A stretch of 64,000 nt of DNA from Neisseriaceae bacterium (GTDB lineage: Bacteria; Pseudomonadota; Gammaproteobacteria; Burkholderiales; Neisseriaceae): contig JAFTFY010000012.1 in assembly GCA_017458185.1 (NCBI GenBank), forward strand, positions 62,001-126,000. Direction: 5' to 3'. The notes beneath the pieces were generated by a model. It was given only the letters and a program-made list of their open reading frames with translations. It made no database searches and had not been told where the DNA came from. Positions 32,054-40,769 of the stretch are shown one piece after another (position 1 is the first letter of the stretch; every line of letters begins with the position of its first letter). The position numbers and the translations under genes were made by a program.

Positions 32054-32381
32054 CAATTAGCAATGAGCAATGAGCAATGAGCAATGAGTAATGAGTAATG
32101 AGTAATGAGCAATTAACAATTATTATGTCAAACCTTACGGTTTGACGGATATATTTTTAGATATAGTCGATAAACTTCAAAATTATAATTCGTTAGCTCG
32201 CCTTGTCGTATTATTTTATACTGTCTGCGTCTCGCCGCCTTTTATACTTTTGAAGTTTATCGACTATAACACTTCGACTATTTTTTCAGGCTGCCTGAAA
32301 CTTATCTAAAAATAATCCGTTTTGCCTGACAAGGCAAAACGAAAAACTCATTGCTCATTGCTAATTGCTCACTGCTCATTG
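32054..32381. repeat. Full composite palindromic repeat carrying a nested Correia-like element
   Basis: The left arm has heptads (32054-32118), hairpin GTCAAACC-ttac-GGTTTGAC and GGATATATTTTTAGATA, broken by the Correia-like element at 32164-32266. It resumes as ACACTTCGACT, followed by a DUS. The right arm has hairpin GTTTTGCC-tgacaa-GGCAAAAC and inverted heptads to 32381. The element fills the gap between rsuA and the dehydratase gene, and its right heptads encode that gene's stop. Confidence 0.85.
32164..32266. mobile_element. Correia-like element, copy 3, with TA target duplication
   Basis: Ends TAGTCGATAAACTTCAAAA and TTTTGAAGTTTATCGACTA are perfect inverted repeats, with TA on each side (32162-32163 and 32267-32268). 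Removing the element and one TA restores TTTTAGATAACACTTCGACT, which matches the TTTAGATAACGCTTCGAT module of other composite repeats. The core is the reverse of copies 1 and 2. Confidence 0.85.
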
Positions 32382-32848
32382 TCTAAAATCTGTTGCAAAT
32401 CTTGTTCATTTGGGCGATATAAATTCAAAGACGCTGTGGCGATTTTTTCTTCGTTTTGATGATTCAACAAAACGCAGTCGAACACGCCCATGCCTGTGTC
32501 GTCTTGCCATGAAAGCGTGGCTTCGCAGCGTAGTTCTGTGCCGACTTGAATTTCTGCCACAGGCATTTCAAAACGCCGTGTGCCAAGCAAAAAGCCGATG
32601 CGTACTTTTTCGCCGTGCGATAGGGCAACCGCTCCTGCCCACGCACCTACGGTTTGTGCCATAATTTCTATGGCTAAATATGTGGGCAAGTGCGTGGCTG
32701 TGTCTGTCGGCAATAATATGCAGTCTTTTTGAATGGTTGCTAATGCCACAACGCGATTGTCGATACATTTTAAAACACTGTCCAACAACACTATTTTGCC
32801 TGTGTGTGGTAGTAGTTTGGCAGGCTGCCTGAAAGGACATTCAATCAT
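32369..32848 (-). CDS. Hotdog 3-hydroxyacyl-ACP dehydratase, ApeP-like
   Basis: The 159-residue protein has the hotdog layout KLLPHTGKIVLLDSVL and the helix YLAIEIMAQTVGAWAGA found in ApeP/FabZ-like dehydratases of aryl-polyene clusters. It would dehydrate 3-hydroxyacyl chains on a carrier protein. It overlaps the ketosynthase gene by 8 nt, so the two are co-translated. Its N-terminal FRQPA comes from a DUS, and its final DNEQ with TGA comes from the heptad repeat. Confidence 0.8.
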   Translation of the reverse strand: MIECPFRQPAKLLPHTGKIVLLDSVLKCIDNRVVALATIQKDCILLPTDTATHLPTYLAIEIMAQTVGAWAGAVALSHGEKVRIGFLLGTRRFEMPVAEIQVGTELRCEATLSWQDDTGMGVFDCVLLNHQNEEKIATASLNLYRPNEQDLQQILDNEQ

Positions 32849-34046
32849 TATTTTCTCCGATAATCACCACGCTATTGTTGCCGCCAAAGGCGAATGATGA
32901 ACTGGCGGCAATGCGTCTTTCTTGTGCAAAACGGCTGCCTGAATGGGTAAGATAAATGGGCGGCAATTCGGGGTCTTGCTCGCCGTCAAATAAATGTGGC
33001 GGCAAGTGTCCGTCAGGGTTATATTCGCGTGAAACAATGCCCCATAAAAAGGCGGCTTCTAATGCTCCTGCGGCTCCTAATGTGTGTCCTGTTAAGGGTT
33101 TGGTTGAAGTGGCTGGCGTGTCTGTGCCAAACACACGAGATACCGCTTGGGTTTCCATAGCGTCATTGTGAATCGTGCCTGTGCCGTGTAAGTTTATCCA
33201 GCCAACTTCATCGGCGGTTAATTGTGCATTGTGTAAGGCTGCCTGAAAGGCAATTTCTGCACCCAAGCCGTCAGGGTGCGGGGACGACATATGATATGCG
33301 TCTGACGATACGCCATAGCCCAACAGCGGCAAGCCCACACCGTCTTTATTTGCCACAAACAAGGCGGCGGCTTCGCCTATGTTAATGCCGTTGCGATTTT
33401 TAGAACAAGGGTTGGCAATGCCGTTTGATAAAACGCTTAACGAATCAAAACCGTTGAGCGTGAGTGTCGATAACATATCCGCACCGCCGCAAATCACCGC
33501 ATCGCATAAATCGGCTTTTAAAAGCCGTGCGGCAGAAATAGTCGCCCTTGCCCCCGAAGTGCAGGCAGTGGAAATGCCATAAGTTAAACCCGTTAAACCC
33601 AAAGCATCTCGCAAAAAATCAGCAGGAGACGACAGCACTTGCATATCTTGTTCAATCGGCGTATCGCTCCATTTGCCGCCATCTGCCACAGTTTGAAAAA
33701 CAGGCAAATTCGTTTCAATGCCGCCAGTGGAAGTGCCAACAATCACCGCCACACGGTGTTTGCCATATTTTTCAATCACTTCATCAATATAATCACGAAT
33801 TTGCTCAATCGCAACCCACAACAAATGATTGTTGCGGTTATAGGGTTGCGATAAATAATCAGGCAGTTGCGGCAAGGGTTCAGGCACTACGCCAAAATAA
33901 TACGGCTTGCCCGTTACAGGCATTTTTTGTTGCGTCAAAACCGTTTGGGCAGGCGGATTTAATAAACATGCAATGTGCTTATCCAAACCACAACCCAAAG
34001 CGGAGACCACAGCAGGAGAAGAAAGATAAATGGTTTGCTTATTCAT
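32841..34046 (-). CDS. Beta-ketoacyl-ACP synthase, aryl-polyene type
   Basis: The ATG at 34044-34046 (MNKQTIYLSSPAVVSALG) gives 401 residues; 40 in-frame codons upstream run through a DUS and are not native. The Cys-His-His triad is complete: GISTACTSGA, NLHGTGTIHND and KPLTGHTLGAAG. This family condenses malonyl units onto growing chains; sequence style and the adjacent ApeP-like dehydratase point to the aryl-polyene pathway rather than FabF. The other pathway genes are absent around it. Confidence 0.83.
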   Translation of the reverse strand: MNKQTIYLSSPAVVSALGCGLDKHIACLLNPPAQTVLTQQKMPVTGKPYYFGVVPEPLPQLPDYLSQPYNRNNHLLWVAIEQIRDYIDEVIEKYGKHRVAVIVGTSTGGIETNLPVFQTVADGGKWSDTPIEQDMQVLSSPADFLRDALGLTGLTYGISTACTSGARATISAARLLKADLCDAVICGGADMLSTLTLNGFDSLSVLSNGIANPCSKNRNGINIGEAAALFVANKDGVGLPLLGYGVSSDAYHMSSPHPDGLGAEIAFQAALHNAQLTADEVGWINLHGTGTIHNDAMETQAVSRVFGTDTPATSTKPLTGHTLGAAGALEAAFLWGIVSREYNPDGHLPPHLFDGEQDPELPPIYLTHSGSRFAQERRIAASSSFAFGGNNSVVIIGENND

Positions 34047-34089
34047 AAAAAAACAGTAGATTAAAATATTTTTCAGGCAGCCTGAAAGG

Positions 34090-34494
34090 TTAATGTTGCA
34101 TTGCCTGTTGCACGGCACGAGCCAAAAAGCCTGACCGTGTTTCGTGGTGCTGTGCCACATATTCATCGACTTGTTTTAACAAATATTCCGACCAACTCAC
34201 ATTAAACCGCACTTGTTTGGTGAAAACCGTTTCATCAACCGCAATCATCGCCCACAAAACAGCGTCTTTATATTCAGGATTTAAGCGGTGTTCTTGTATA
34301 GATTTTGGCTTATTATTCAAAGGGATACCTGCGTCCAACAAACCTTCAATATGAAATTGTGCTAATTCATGTGCGTCTTGAATAACTGCTTCAATCGTAT
34401 CGCCCACAGGATAAGCCCCTGCCAAATCAGGAATAATTGCCCCAAAATTATTTTGGTCGGGGTCTTGAAAAATAGCAATCGGATAGTAAATCAT
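34090..34494 (-). CDS. hicB: HicB family antitoxin
   Basis: The 134-residue protein has the HicB partly degraded RNase-H fold (MIYYPIAIFQDPDQNNFGAI, then DIEGL-like HIEGLLDAG) and a C-terminal DNA-binding part (SEYLLKQVDEYVAQHHETRSGFLARAV) of ribbon-helix-helix type. It neutralises HicA and represses the operon. It lies 13 nt after the hicA gene, the usual toxin-first order. Confidence 0.9.
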   Translation of the reverse strand: MIYYPIAIFQDPDQNNFGAIIPDLAGAYPVGDTIEAVIQDAHELAQFHIEGLLDAGIPLNNKPKSIQEHRLNPEYKDAVLWAMIAVDETVFTKQVRFNVSWSEYLLKQVDEYVAQHHETRSGFLARAVQQAMQH

Positions 34495-34507
34495 TGTTTT
34501 TCCTTGT

Positions 34508-34693
34508 CTAAAATTTTAAGCCTGATTTGCGTTTTGCGTCTGCAACTTGGTGTTTGGAAACTTCTTTCTCTGGGTGAGATAGCGTAATCACAAAAGGCAC
34601 ACCGTCTTTGCGTAACTGATGATGAGAACCCTTGACACGCATGACTTTCCAACCGTCTTGTTCAAGCAATTTAATCAGTTCCTTACTGGTCAT
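34508..34693 (-). CDS. hicA: HicA family toxin
   Basis: The 61-residue double-stranded-RNA-binding-like toxin has KLLEQDGWKVMRVKGSHHQL, where the first of the two histidines is the catalytic residue of the family, and ends SKHQVADAKRKSGLKF. HicA cuts mRNA and tmRNA. It is the first gene of the hicA-hicB operon; the 80-bp upstream space has GTGTGTAAAAATACACAC-like symmetry (about 34711-34727), a possible HicB operator. Confidence 0.92.
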   Translation of the reverse strand: MTSKELIKLLEQDGWKVMRVKGSHHQLRKDGVPFVITLSHPEKEVSKHQVADAKRKSGLKF

Positions 34694-34774
34694 TGTTTAT
34701 CCTTTTTGGTGTGTATTTTTACACACAGTTAGAATATCAGTCAAGAAAAAATCAGTTTTCAGGCAGCCTGAAAT

Positions 34775-35884
34775 CTAAACACATTCCCACAACGCACCTA
34801 ATATGCGTTCGCCTTTTGCTCCTGTGGCTTGTGGTAGATTAGCTGGGATTTTGTGTAAGCGGCAGTGGGCAAGCCATGCGAATGCCGCACCTTCCACTTG
34901 CATCGGCGGCAGGTCAAACGCGGAAGTGTCGGTTACAGACGCATTTGGTAACAGTGCAGATAATCTTTGTCTTATCAATGGGTTAAATGCTCCGCCGCCG
35001 CATAAAATTAAGTCTTCGCAGTCGGGGGCGTATTTTAATACGGCATTTGCCAAACTGCGTGCGGTTAATTCCGTTAAAGTGCGTAACACATCAGCAGGAT
35101 TTTCATCGCCTGCAAGATTTTTTTTCACCCACGCCATTGAAAATAAATCGCGTCCTGTGCTTTTGGGCGGTTTGCGGTGAAAATACGGCTCGGTATTCAG
35201 CCATTTTGATAATAATGGGTGAATGGTTGTGCCTGTTTGGGCAATTTGTGCATTTTTATCAAAGGCTTGATTAAAATATTGCTGGCAAAACGCGTCTATC
35301 AGCATATTGCCCGGCCCCGTGTCAAAGCCAAATACTTCGCCATTTGCCGACAGCACGGTGATATTCGCAATGCCGCCAACATTCGCCACAACAGTGGTTG
35401 TGCCGTCTTCGCCAAACGCCATTTGATGAAACGCAGGCACAAGTGGCGCCCCTTGTCCGCCTGCGGCAATATCGGCAGCACGAAAATCGCCCACCACAGG
35501 CATTTTCAGCCGTTCCGCAAGCAACGCCCAGTCGCACAACTGAATGCTGTAACCGTCATCAGGTGCGTGGCGAATGGTCTGCCCGTGGCAACCCACACAT
35601 TCCACAGGAATGCCCACCATTTCAGGCTGCCTGAATAATTGTTGCACGGTTTGGGCATAATTTTCTGCCAAAGTTTGTGCTAATTTTTGAGCGGTATGCA
35701 ATTCGTTATTACCGATATTTTGTAAAGATAACAAATCGTTACGCAATTTAGACGAAAACGGCAAAAACGCATGAGCAATCACGCCGTCAAAGCGATGATT
35801 GACAAAACGCGTACAAACCGCGTCCGTGCCGTCCATACTGGTGCCCGACATTAAACCTACGGCGTGATGAATGTTTGTTTTCAT
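34775..35884 (-). CDS. anmK: Anhydro-N-acetylmuramic acid kinase
   Basis: The 369-residue sugar kinase has GLMSGTSMDGTDAV at the N-terminus, the GCHGQTIRH motif, GNMLIDAF and LCGGGAFNP in the ATPase fold. It phosphorylates and opens 1,6-anhydro-MurNAc so that cell-wall fragments are recycled to GlcNAc 6-phosphate. One DUS encodes FRQPE near residue 86. It is a single gene between DUS on both sides. Confidence 0.96.
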   Translation of the reverse strand: MKTNIHHAVGLMSGTSMDGTDAVCTRFVNHRFDGVIAHAFLPFSSKLRNDLLSLQNIGNNELHTAQKLAQTLAENYAQTVQQLFRQPEMVGIPVECVGCHGQTIRHAPDDGYSIQLCDWALLAERLKMPVVGDFRAADIAAGGQGAPLVPAFHQMAFGEDGTTTVVANVGGIANITVLSANGEVFGFDTGPGNMLIDAFCQQYFNQAFDKNAQIAQTGTTIHPLLSKWLNTEPYFHRKPPKSTGRDLFSMAWVKKNLAGDENPADVLRTLTELTARSLANAVLKYAPDCEDLILCGGGAFNPLIRQRLSALLPNASVTDTSAFDLPPMQVEGAAFAWLAHCRLHKIPANLPQATGAKGERILGALWECV

Positions 35885-35943
35885 AGTGGTATTTGGCTTT
35901 CAGGCTGCCTGAACGATTTTTCACTTTTCAGGCAGCCTGAAAT

Positions 35944-37149
35944 TTATTCTTCTGTATTTTCTGCGGATAATTGTTGCAAGGCAATCGCTCGTTGTTGTTC
36001 TGCCATATCGGCTCTGCCGCTATCAGTAAAGATTTTGGCTAATGCCAAGTGCAGTGCGGGCGTGTCGTTGATGGCAATCGCTTGCTCTAACCAGTTTTGA
36101 GCCTTGCCCCAAATGTGTTCGCTTTCTGCCATTTTTGCCGCTGTTTTTAGCAAATCAATATTGTTTTTGTCGTCATTCAAACGGCGTTCCGCGTCTTCCA
36201 ACAATTTTTTGCGATCCGTATCAGGCAGATAAGGAAAAATATCCGCTAATATTGCCAACAATTCTGGCTTGGCATCTTGTTTGTAGGCGGTGCGAATGTG
36301 TTTGACGGCTTCTTTCACTTGCCCTTGTGCTTGCAAGTTTTGGGCAATATCCACTGCCAAAACGCCGTATTTTTCTTTGTCTGAAAAAGGTTTCAGGCAG
36401 TGTTTAAGACTTTTTAAGTCGTTGATATTTTTTAACATAACTTGCACGGCAGATTGTTTGGCTAACGCCGCTTCGTCTGCACTCATCGCTTTCTTTTTCA
36501 ACAATATGCCGACATTTTTCAGGGTGCCTTCTGCGTCTTTTTCGGCTAATGTGCGGCGTAAGTCCAAACGCACGGCAGGAATGGAATCGGGGGCAATTTT
36601 TAATGCCGCTAAAATATTTGTGCGAGCCGTGGCGTAATCGCCCCGCGTCAAAGCGTTTTCTGCCATTAACAAACGAGACGGCAAGCGATATTTTTCGGGC
36701 TGTTTTTCTAATTGTGTCAAGAACTTATCGCGATTAGCGGTATCGCCTGCGGCATTTGCGGCGTAAGACGCCAACACCAACGCCAAAGGCATTTTGTCGC
36801 CTGCGTCTTTGTTGTTTAATAATTTGCGAATGTGGGTTTCGGCATGTGCATACTGCCCTGAAAAGAACGCCATACCTGCGTCATTTAAGGCTTGGTCGGC
36901 TTGACGCAAGCGGTTTTTGCGACCCCAACGGCGAAATCCGCCAGGCAAGCCCGCAATGGTTTTGGCGGTTTTGATGATGATGTGCAGCACCAACCACAGC
37001 AAAAGCAAGCCGATAATCAGCGTATTCAAATTCATTGAATAATGCGTGTTGCCCAAGATAATGTGTGCCGTGCCTTGATAATGCTGGCTTAACACCGCTA
37101 ATCCTGCGGCGGCGGCAAACAAGATAATGATCCAAATTAAGGCTCTCAT
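35944..37149 (-). CDS. hemY: HemY-like TPR protein of the haem operon
   Basis: The 401-residue protein has two N-terminal membrane helices (residues 3-22 and about 40-62) and a long helical TPR region, the HemY_N plus TPR layout. In proteobacteria it is encoded with HemX and is thought to support haem synthesis in the membrane; the exact role is not settled. Its ATG overlaps the hemX stop by 4 nt. It is not the oxidase also called HemY in Gram-positive species. Confidence 0.9.
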   Translation of the reverse strand: MRALIWIIILFAAAAGLAVLSQHYQGTAHIILGNTHYSMNLNTLIIGLLLLWLVLHIIIKTAKTIAGLPGGFRRWGRKNRLRQADQALNDAGMAFFSGQYAHAETHIRKLLNNKDAGDKMPLALVLASYAANAAGDTANRDKFLTQLEKQPEKYRLPSRLLMAENALTRGDYATARTNILAALKIAPDSIPAVRLDLRRTLAEKDAEGTLKNVGILLKKKAMSADEAALAKQSAVQVMLKNINDLKSLKHCLKPFSDKEKYGVLAVDIAQNLQAQGQVKEAVKHIRTAYKQDAKPELLAILADIFPYLPDTDRKKLLEDAERRLNDDKNNIDLLKTAAKMAESEHIWGKAQNWLEQAIAINDTPALHLALAKIFTDSGRADMAEQQRAIALQQLSAENTEE

Positions 37150-38585
37150 GCTGGTGTCTCCCCTTGTTGCACAGGTTCAGACGGCGTTGGTTGTGTATTT
37201 TCAGGCTGCGTTTGTGCAGGTTTGTCCGCTGCTGGTGTTTCAGGCAGCGTAGGCGTATCCGCCGCAGGGTGAGCAGACGGATTATTTTCCGCCGCAGGTG
37301 TATCCGCTGTATTTGTGGATAAATCAGGCATAGGCGGCACTGCTTCTACCGCAGGCGGCGGAGCGGGCAAGGTTTGGGCAGGCGTTTCAGGCAATTTAAT
37401 ATTGCCTTGTTTGAGTTTTCGCACTGCCGATAAACTGTTTTTCAGCATATCGCCGTCTTGCTCGCGGCTAATATCCGTGTTTTTCAACTGTTCTGCTTCC
37501 GCCAACCACGCTTTAACCGTAGGGTGATTCGTATCAAAATGACGGTTGATTTCTGCAATAGCCGCTGCCAAATCGTCCTGATACACCGCCGATTGATATT
37601 GCATTAAGGCAATGCGTGCGTCAAGTAAGCGTAACTCTATGTTTTTACGAATAAAATAAACTTGGTCGGCAGACAAAGCCATAATATCAGGATTATCAAT
37701 TTTGCGAATTTGCACCAAATTGCCCATATTATCTTTGGCAGTTTGCCATAAATTTTTATACCAAACCCCTTGATTTTCCGACAATTCTATGGCGGCTGGG
37801 GTGTTTTCTTTGAATAATCTATCCATTAACAAGGGCAAATGTTCCGTATCCGCCAGCAAGCGTTCCAAACGCAAAGAAACCGCTACGGTATTCACCACAG
37901 GACGGGCTTTAAGCGTTTGTAAATCATCACTAATTGCCTTTTTTAAGGGCAGTAATTCAGGAAAATCAAAGGCAGACAAGCGTTGTTCTAATGCCGTGAG
38001 CGTATCAATCACCGCAGGCGAATTACCGTGCCACAAAATCTGTTGCGAAGTGGCGTTCAGCGTATAATCCGTCTCGTTAATCAGCCACTGCAAACGGTCG
38101 TTTGACAAAGACTGATATTGCGTTTGCGTATTGCTCAACGCCGCCTGCGTTTGGCGGACACTGTCGTCTAATAAGCGAAAGTGCTGTTCTAATTTTTGTT
38201 GCGTATCAATAGATTGATTTAAGCGGCGAGCATTATCACTCTCGCCCAAAGCCGCTTTATCTAACTGGGCAGCGTAATCACGGCGAGCGTTTTCTAATAC
38301 ATTTTGACCTTGCACAAACAAAAAGCCAGACGCACCGAGTGCAACAAGCGAAAACAACAACGCCAAAGCAGCCCAACCCTTACCGCCGCCTTGTTTAATC
38401 ACCACGGGGGCGGTTGTGGTTTCAGGTTCTTTGGGGCGTTTTTCAATTTTCACCTTCTCCCTTTTCGCCGCAGGTTCAGGTTGCGGCGACGGCGTTTCAG
38501 CCTGTGCCTTATCTGCCGACTGAACTTTTAAATCGTCAATATCAATATTCACAATTTCAGGTTGCGGTGTATTTTTTTCGCTCAT
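37146..38585 (-). CDS. hemX: HemX-like membrane protein
   Basis: The 479-residue protein has a Pro/Glu/Lys-rich cytoplasmic N-terminus (1-70), one membrane helix (GWAALALLFSLVALGASG, about 71-95), an alpha-helical HemX domain (100-400) and a Pro/Ala/Thr-rich tail. The family is often labelled uroporphyrinogen methyltransferase, but the catalytic domain of that enzyme is not visible here. It probably organises haem enzymes with HemY. Confidence 0.88.
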   Translation of the reverse strand: MSEKNTPQPEIVNIDIDDLKVQSADKAQAETPSPQPEPAAKREKVKIEKRPKEPETTTAPVVIKQGGGKGWAALALLFSLVALGASGFLFVQGQNVLENARRDYAAQLDKAALGESDNARRLNQSIDTQQKLEQHFRLLDDSVRQTQAALSNTQTQYQSLSNDRLQWLINETDYTLNATSQQILWHGNSPAVIDTLTALEQRLSAFDFPELLPLKKAISDDLQTLKARPVVNTVAVSLRLERLLADTEHLPLLMDRLFKENTPAAIELSENQGVWYKNLWQTAKDNMGNLVQIRKIDNPDIMALSADQVYFIRKNIELRLLDARIALMQYQSAVYQDDLAAAIAEINRHFDTNHPTVKAWLAEAEQLKNTDISREQDGDMLKNSLSAVRKLKQGNIKLPETPAQTLPAPPPAVEAVPPMPDLSTNTADTPAAENNPSAHPAADTPTLPETPAADKPAQTQPENTQPTPSEPVQQGETPA

Positions 38586-38688
38586 AACGAGAACTCCACA
38601 AGATACGCTACAAAAGGGTAATAGTATAAAGGAGTTTGACGGCTGATTGTTGAATAAATTGATAAAAAATCTTTCAGGCTACCTGAAA

Positions 38689-39795
38689 TTAATTTCTTCT
38701 TTCTTCATCAATCGCCATTGCTTGCAATTCTGCGGCGGAAATGGGGTGATGGGTTTGTTCGGTCAGTGGCAATTCGTCTTCACTCATCGGTTGCAAGGGG
38801 GGCATGGTTTTTTCAGGCTGCCTGCGTTTGGGTTTGTCGGGATTGTGTTCCACAGCCCAACGCAGGGCTTCCACTGCTTGCACGGCAGACGCTTTATTTT
38901 TGCGTTCGGGCAGTTTGATTTTGGTTTTGCCTTTGGGCAGTTTCACCGCTTTCAAACCCTTGTTGCGACTGATTTCTTCTTGATTAGGCAAAAGTGCGGC
39001 TTTCAGTTCGGCGGCGGAAATGGTATGGTGTGGCTGTTCAGTTAGCGGCAATTCGTCATCACCCATCGGTTTTAAGGGCGGCATTTGTCGTTGCGAACGA
39101 AATAATTTTGCCACTGCTTTGTCTGCGGATTGAATATCGGCGGATATGCGGCGTTGCTGTTTAGCTGGGCTGTTTTCCACTGCCCATTTTAAAGATTCTA
39201 CCGCTTGGGACGCACTGCCTTTTTTGGCTTTGGCTTTGCTTTTTTTATTGTTTTTGGCGGCTTTTTTGGGTTTTTCAGGCACAACAGGTTTGGGTTCTAT
39301 CGGCTGATAGGGGGCTTGGAAAGTTTGTTGCAAGGCTTTTTCGGCGGCTTGGGTGTCTTGTTTTTTCTGCCTGCCTGAACGAATGTTTTTGGGCATATTT
39401 TTTTGTGCGTCAAACGGTGCGTAGCCTGCGGCAGTCATGGCGGCGGCGGTTTTGCGGTCTATGCCCCATTTATCCAAAACACGATGAGCCACGCTGCCTG
39501 CATTCGGGTTGGCTTTGCTGTGTTTGGGTTTATCTTGTTTATTTTCTTGATTTTTTTGAATAATTTTTTCTTCTTTGATGTGTTGTTGATTTTTATTGAA
39601 TTTTTTATCGCGATGAGACACAATATTCGGCATAACCTGCACCGCAGGTTCTTCCTGCAAGGGTTCGGGTTCTGCACCGATTTCTTGCAAAGAAATGCTG
39701 ATAAAATCAGACTGTTCTAACGACATTCCCTGTTTGTCTTCGGGCAAAATTTTTCTTGTGCTTAACAATCTGCCTTCATTTGAAAACTGTTTCAC
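38689..39795 (-). CDS. Unrecognised repeat protein inside the haem operon
   Basis: I do not recognise this 368-residue soluble, basic protein. It contains two copies of a module of about 100 residues. The first part reads AVESLKWAVENSPAKQQRR (near 199) and AVEALRWAVEHNPDKPKRR (near 310). The second part reads MPPLKPMGDDELPLTEQ then HHTISAAELKA (near 240), and MPPLQPMSEDELPLTEQ then HHPISAAELQA (near 334). Between them are Lys-rich linkers; the N-terminal 100 residues are polar. Its ATG overlaps the hemD stop by 4 nt, so it is co-translated with hemD, followed by hemX after 103 nt. Confidence 0.82.
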   Translation of the reverse strand: MKQFSNEGRLLSTRKILPEDKQGMSLEQSDFISISLQEIGAEPEPLQEEPAVQVMPNIVSHRDKKFNKNQQHIKEEKIIQKNQENKQDKPKHSKANPNAGSVAHRVLDKWGIDRKTAAAMTAAGYAPFDAQKNMPKNIRSGRQKKQDTQAAEKALQQTFQAPYQPIEPKPVVPEKPKKAAKNNKKSKAKAKKGSASQAVESLKWAVENSPAKQQRRISADIQSADKAVAKLFRSQRQMPPLKPMGDDELPLTEQPHHTISAAELKAALLPNQEEISRNKGLKAVKLPKGKTKIKLPERKNKASAVQAVEALRWAVEHNPDKPKRRQPEKTMPPLQPMSEDELPLTEQTHHPISAAELQAMAIDEERRN

Positions 39796-40532
39796 GACTT
39801 ACCCCATTGATTTTTGAGTATTTTCATCATTGCTTGTTCATTTTCGCAACAAATCACTTCTTCGCACCCTGCTTGTTTGAGTATATCGCCTATGCGGTGA
39901 TGAACGGTTAAGTATAACAATTTTTTCATTTTTTGGGCATATTGTTTGGGTATGGCGTTTAACCACAAACGGCACATTTGTGCTGAAAAAAGTACCACGG
40001 CTATTTTACCTGAATAGTCGTACAATCGTGCAAAAAGTTGTGGGTCAGGCGGTGTTTCAATGCGGCGATAAATATCGGCGTAATCAACCTGCCAGCCCAT
40101 TTTGGCGAGTTCTTCCCCCAAAAATGCACGCCCATTTTCGCCACGAATAATCAATATCTTACCTGTGTTTTGTTGCCAAAAAGAGTGTTTTAACACACTT
40201 TCGCTGTCATTGCCTTCATCGGGCGAGAAAATCGGGCTGGCTTTTTGTTTTTGTAAGGCGATTTCGGTTGCTTTGCCTACCGCGGCGAAAGTTTTTCTTT
40301 CTTCATATAAATCAATATATTGAGAACATATTTCCACGGCTGTTGGGCTGACAAAAAACAGAATATCGGCGTTTTTAATTTGCTTTTTCAGGCTGCCTGA
40401 AATATCGGCAATCGGCTCAATTTTTAAAAACGGCGAAATTTCGCACGCAAAATCGTTTTGTTGGCAAAAATGCAACAGTTTTTGAGAACGCTCAATGGGA
40501 CGCGTTATCACAAGTAGGGGGGGTGTGGTCAT
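39792..40532 (-). CDS. hemD: Uroporphyrinogen-III synthase
   Basis: The 246-residue protein has the two-lobed HemD organisation, with LLVITRPIERSQKL at the start and LIIRGENGRAFLGEELAKMG in the second lobe. Members diverge strongly, so the position between hemC and hemX is strong support. It closes and inverts hydroxymethylbilane into uroporphyrinogen III. SGSLKK near residue 48 is DUS-encoded. It overlaps the next gene by 4 nt. Confidence 0.9.
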   Translation of the reverse strand: MTTPPLLVITRPIERSQKLLHFCQQNDFACEISPFLKIEPIADISGSLKKQIKNADILFFVSPTAVEICSQYIDLYEERKTFAAVGKATEIALQKQKASPIFSPDEGNDSESVLKHSFWQQNTGKILIIRGENGRAFLGEELAKMGWQVDYADIYRRIETPPDPQLFARLYDYSGKIAVVLFSAQMCRLWLNAIPKQYAQKMKKLLYLTVHHRIGDILKQAGCEEVICCENEQAMMKILKNQWGKS

Positions 40533-40675
40533 TTTGCTTTCATTTTGTGTTGGTTGGTATGTGGTTTTCAGGCTGCCTGAAACTTAATATACAAAAAATT
40601 GCTATCATTGTCGTGTCATTGCAACGCAATGGCATAGTTGCTTTTCACTTTTCAGGCAGCCTGAAAATAAGGTTT

Positions 40676-40766
40676 GTTTTCACAAAGTGAAAATCTTTAT
40701 TTACGAAGTAAATAAAAGATTTGCGTAGCAAACAAGCCGAAATTTGGGCGAAGCCAAAATAAAAAA
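40676..40766. repeat. Row of four short-loop hairpins between hemD and hemC
   Basis: TTTTCAC-aaa-GTGAAAA, TTTATTTAC-gaa-GTAAATAAA, TTTGC-gta-GCAAA and TTTGG-gcgaag-CCAAA follow each other with almost no spacer. They lie just before the hemC stop codon boundary, with a DUS upstream and another near 40565. It could act in termination or as RNA processing sites between hemC and hemD. Confidence 0.75.
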
Positions 40767-40769
40767 TCA

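Noticed and set aside
34047..34166. 40 extra N-terminal codons on the ketosynthase
   Set aside because: They run through the HicB gene end and a DUS, and the conserved domain begins at the ATG at 34046.
37146..38585. HemX as a true uroporphyrinogen-III methyltransferase
   Set aside because: The SAM-binding methyltransferase motifs are not visible; the label is historical.
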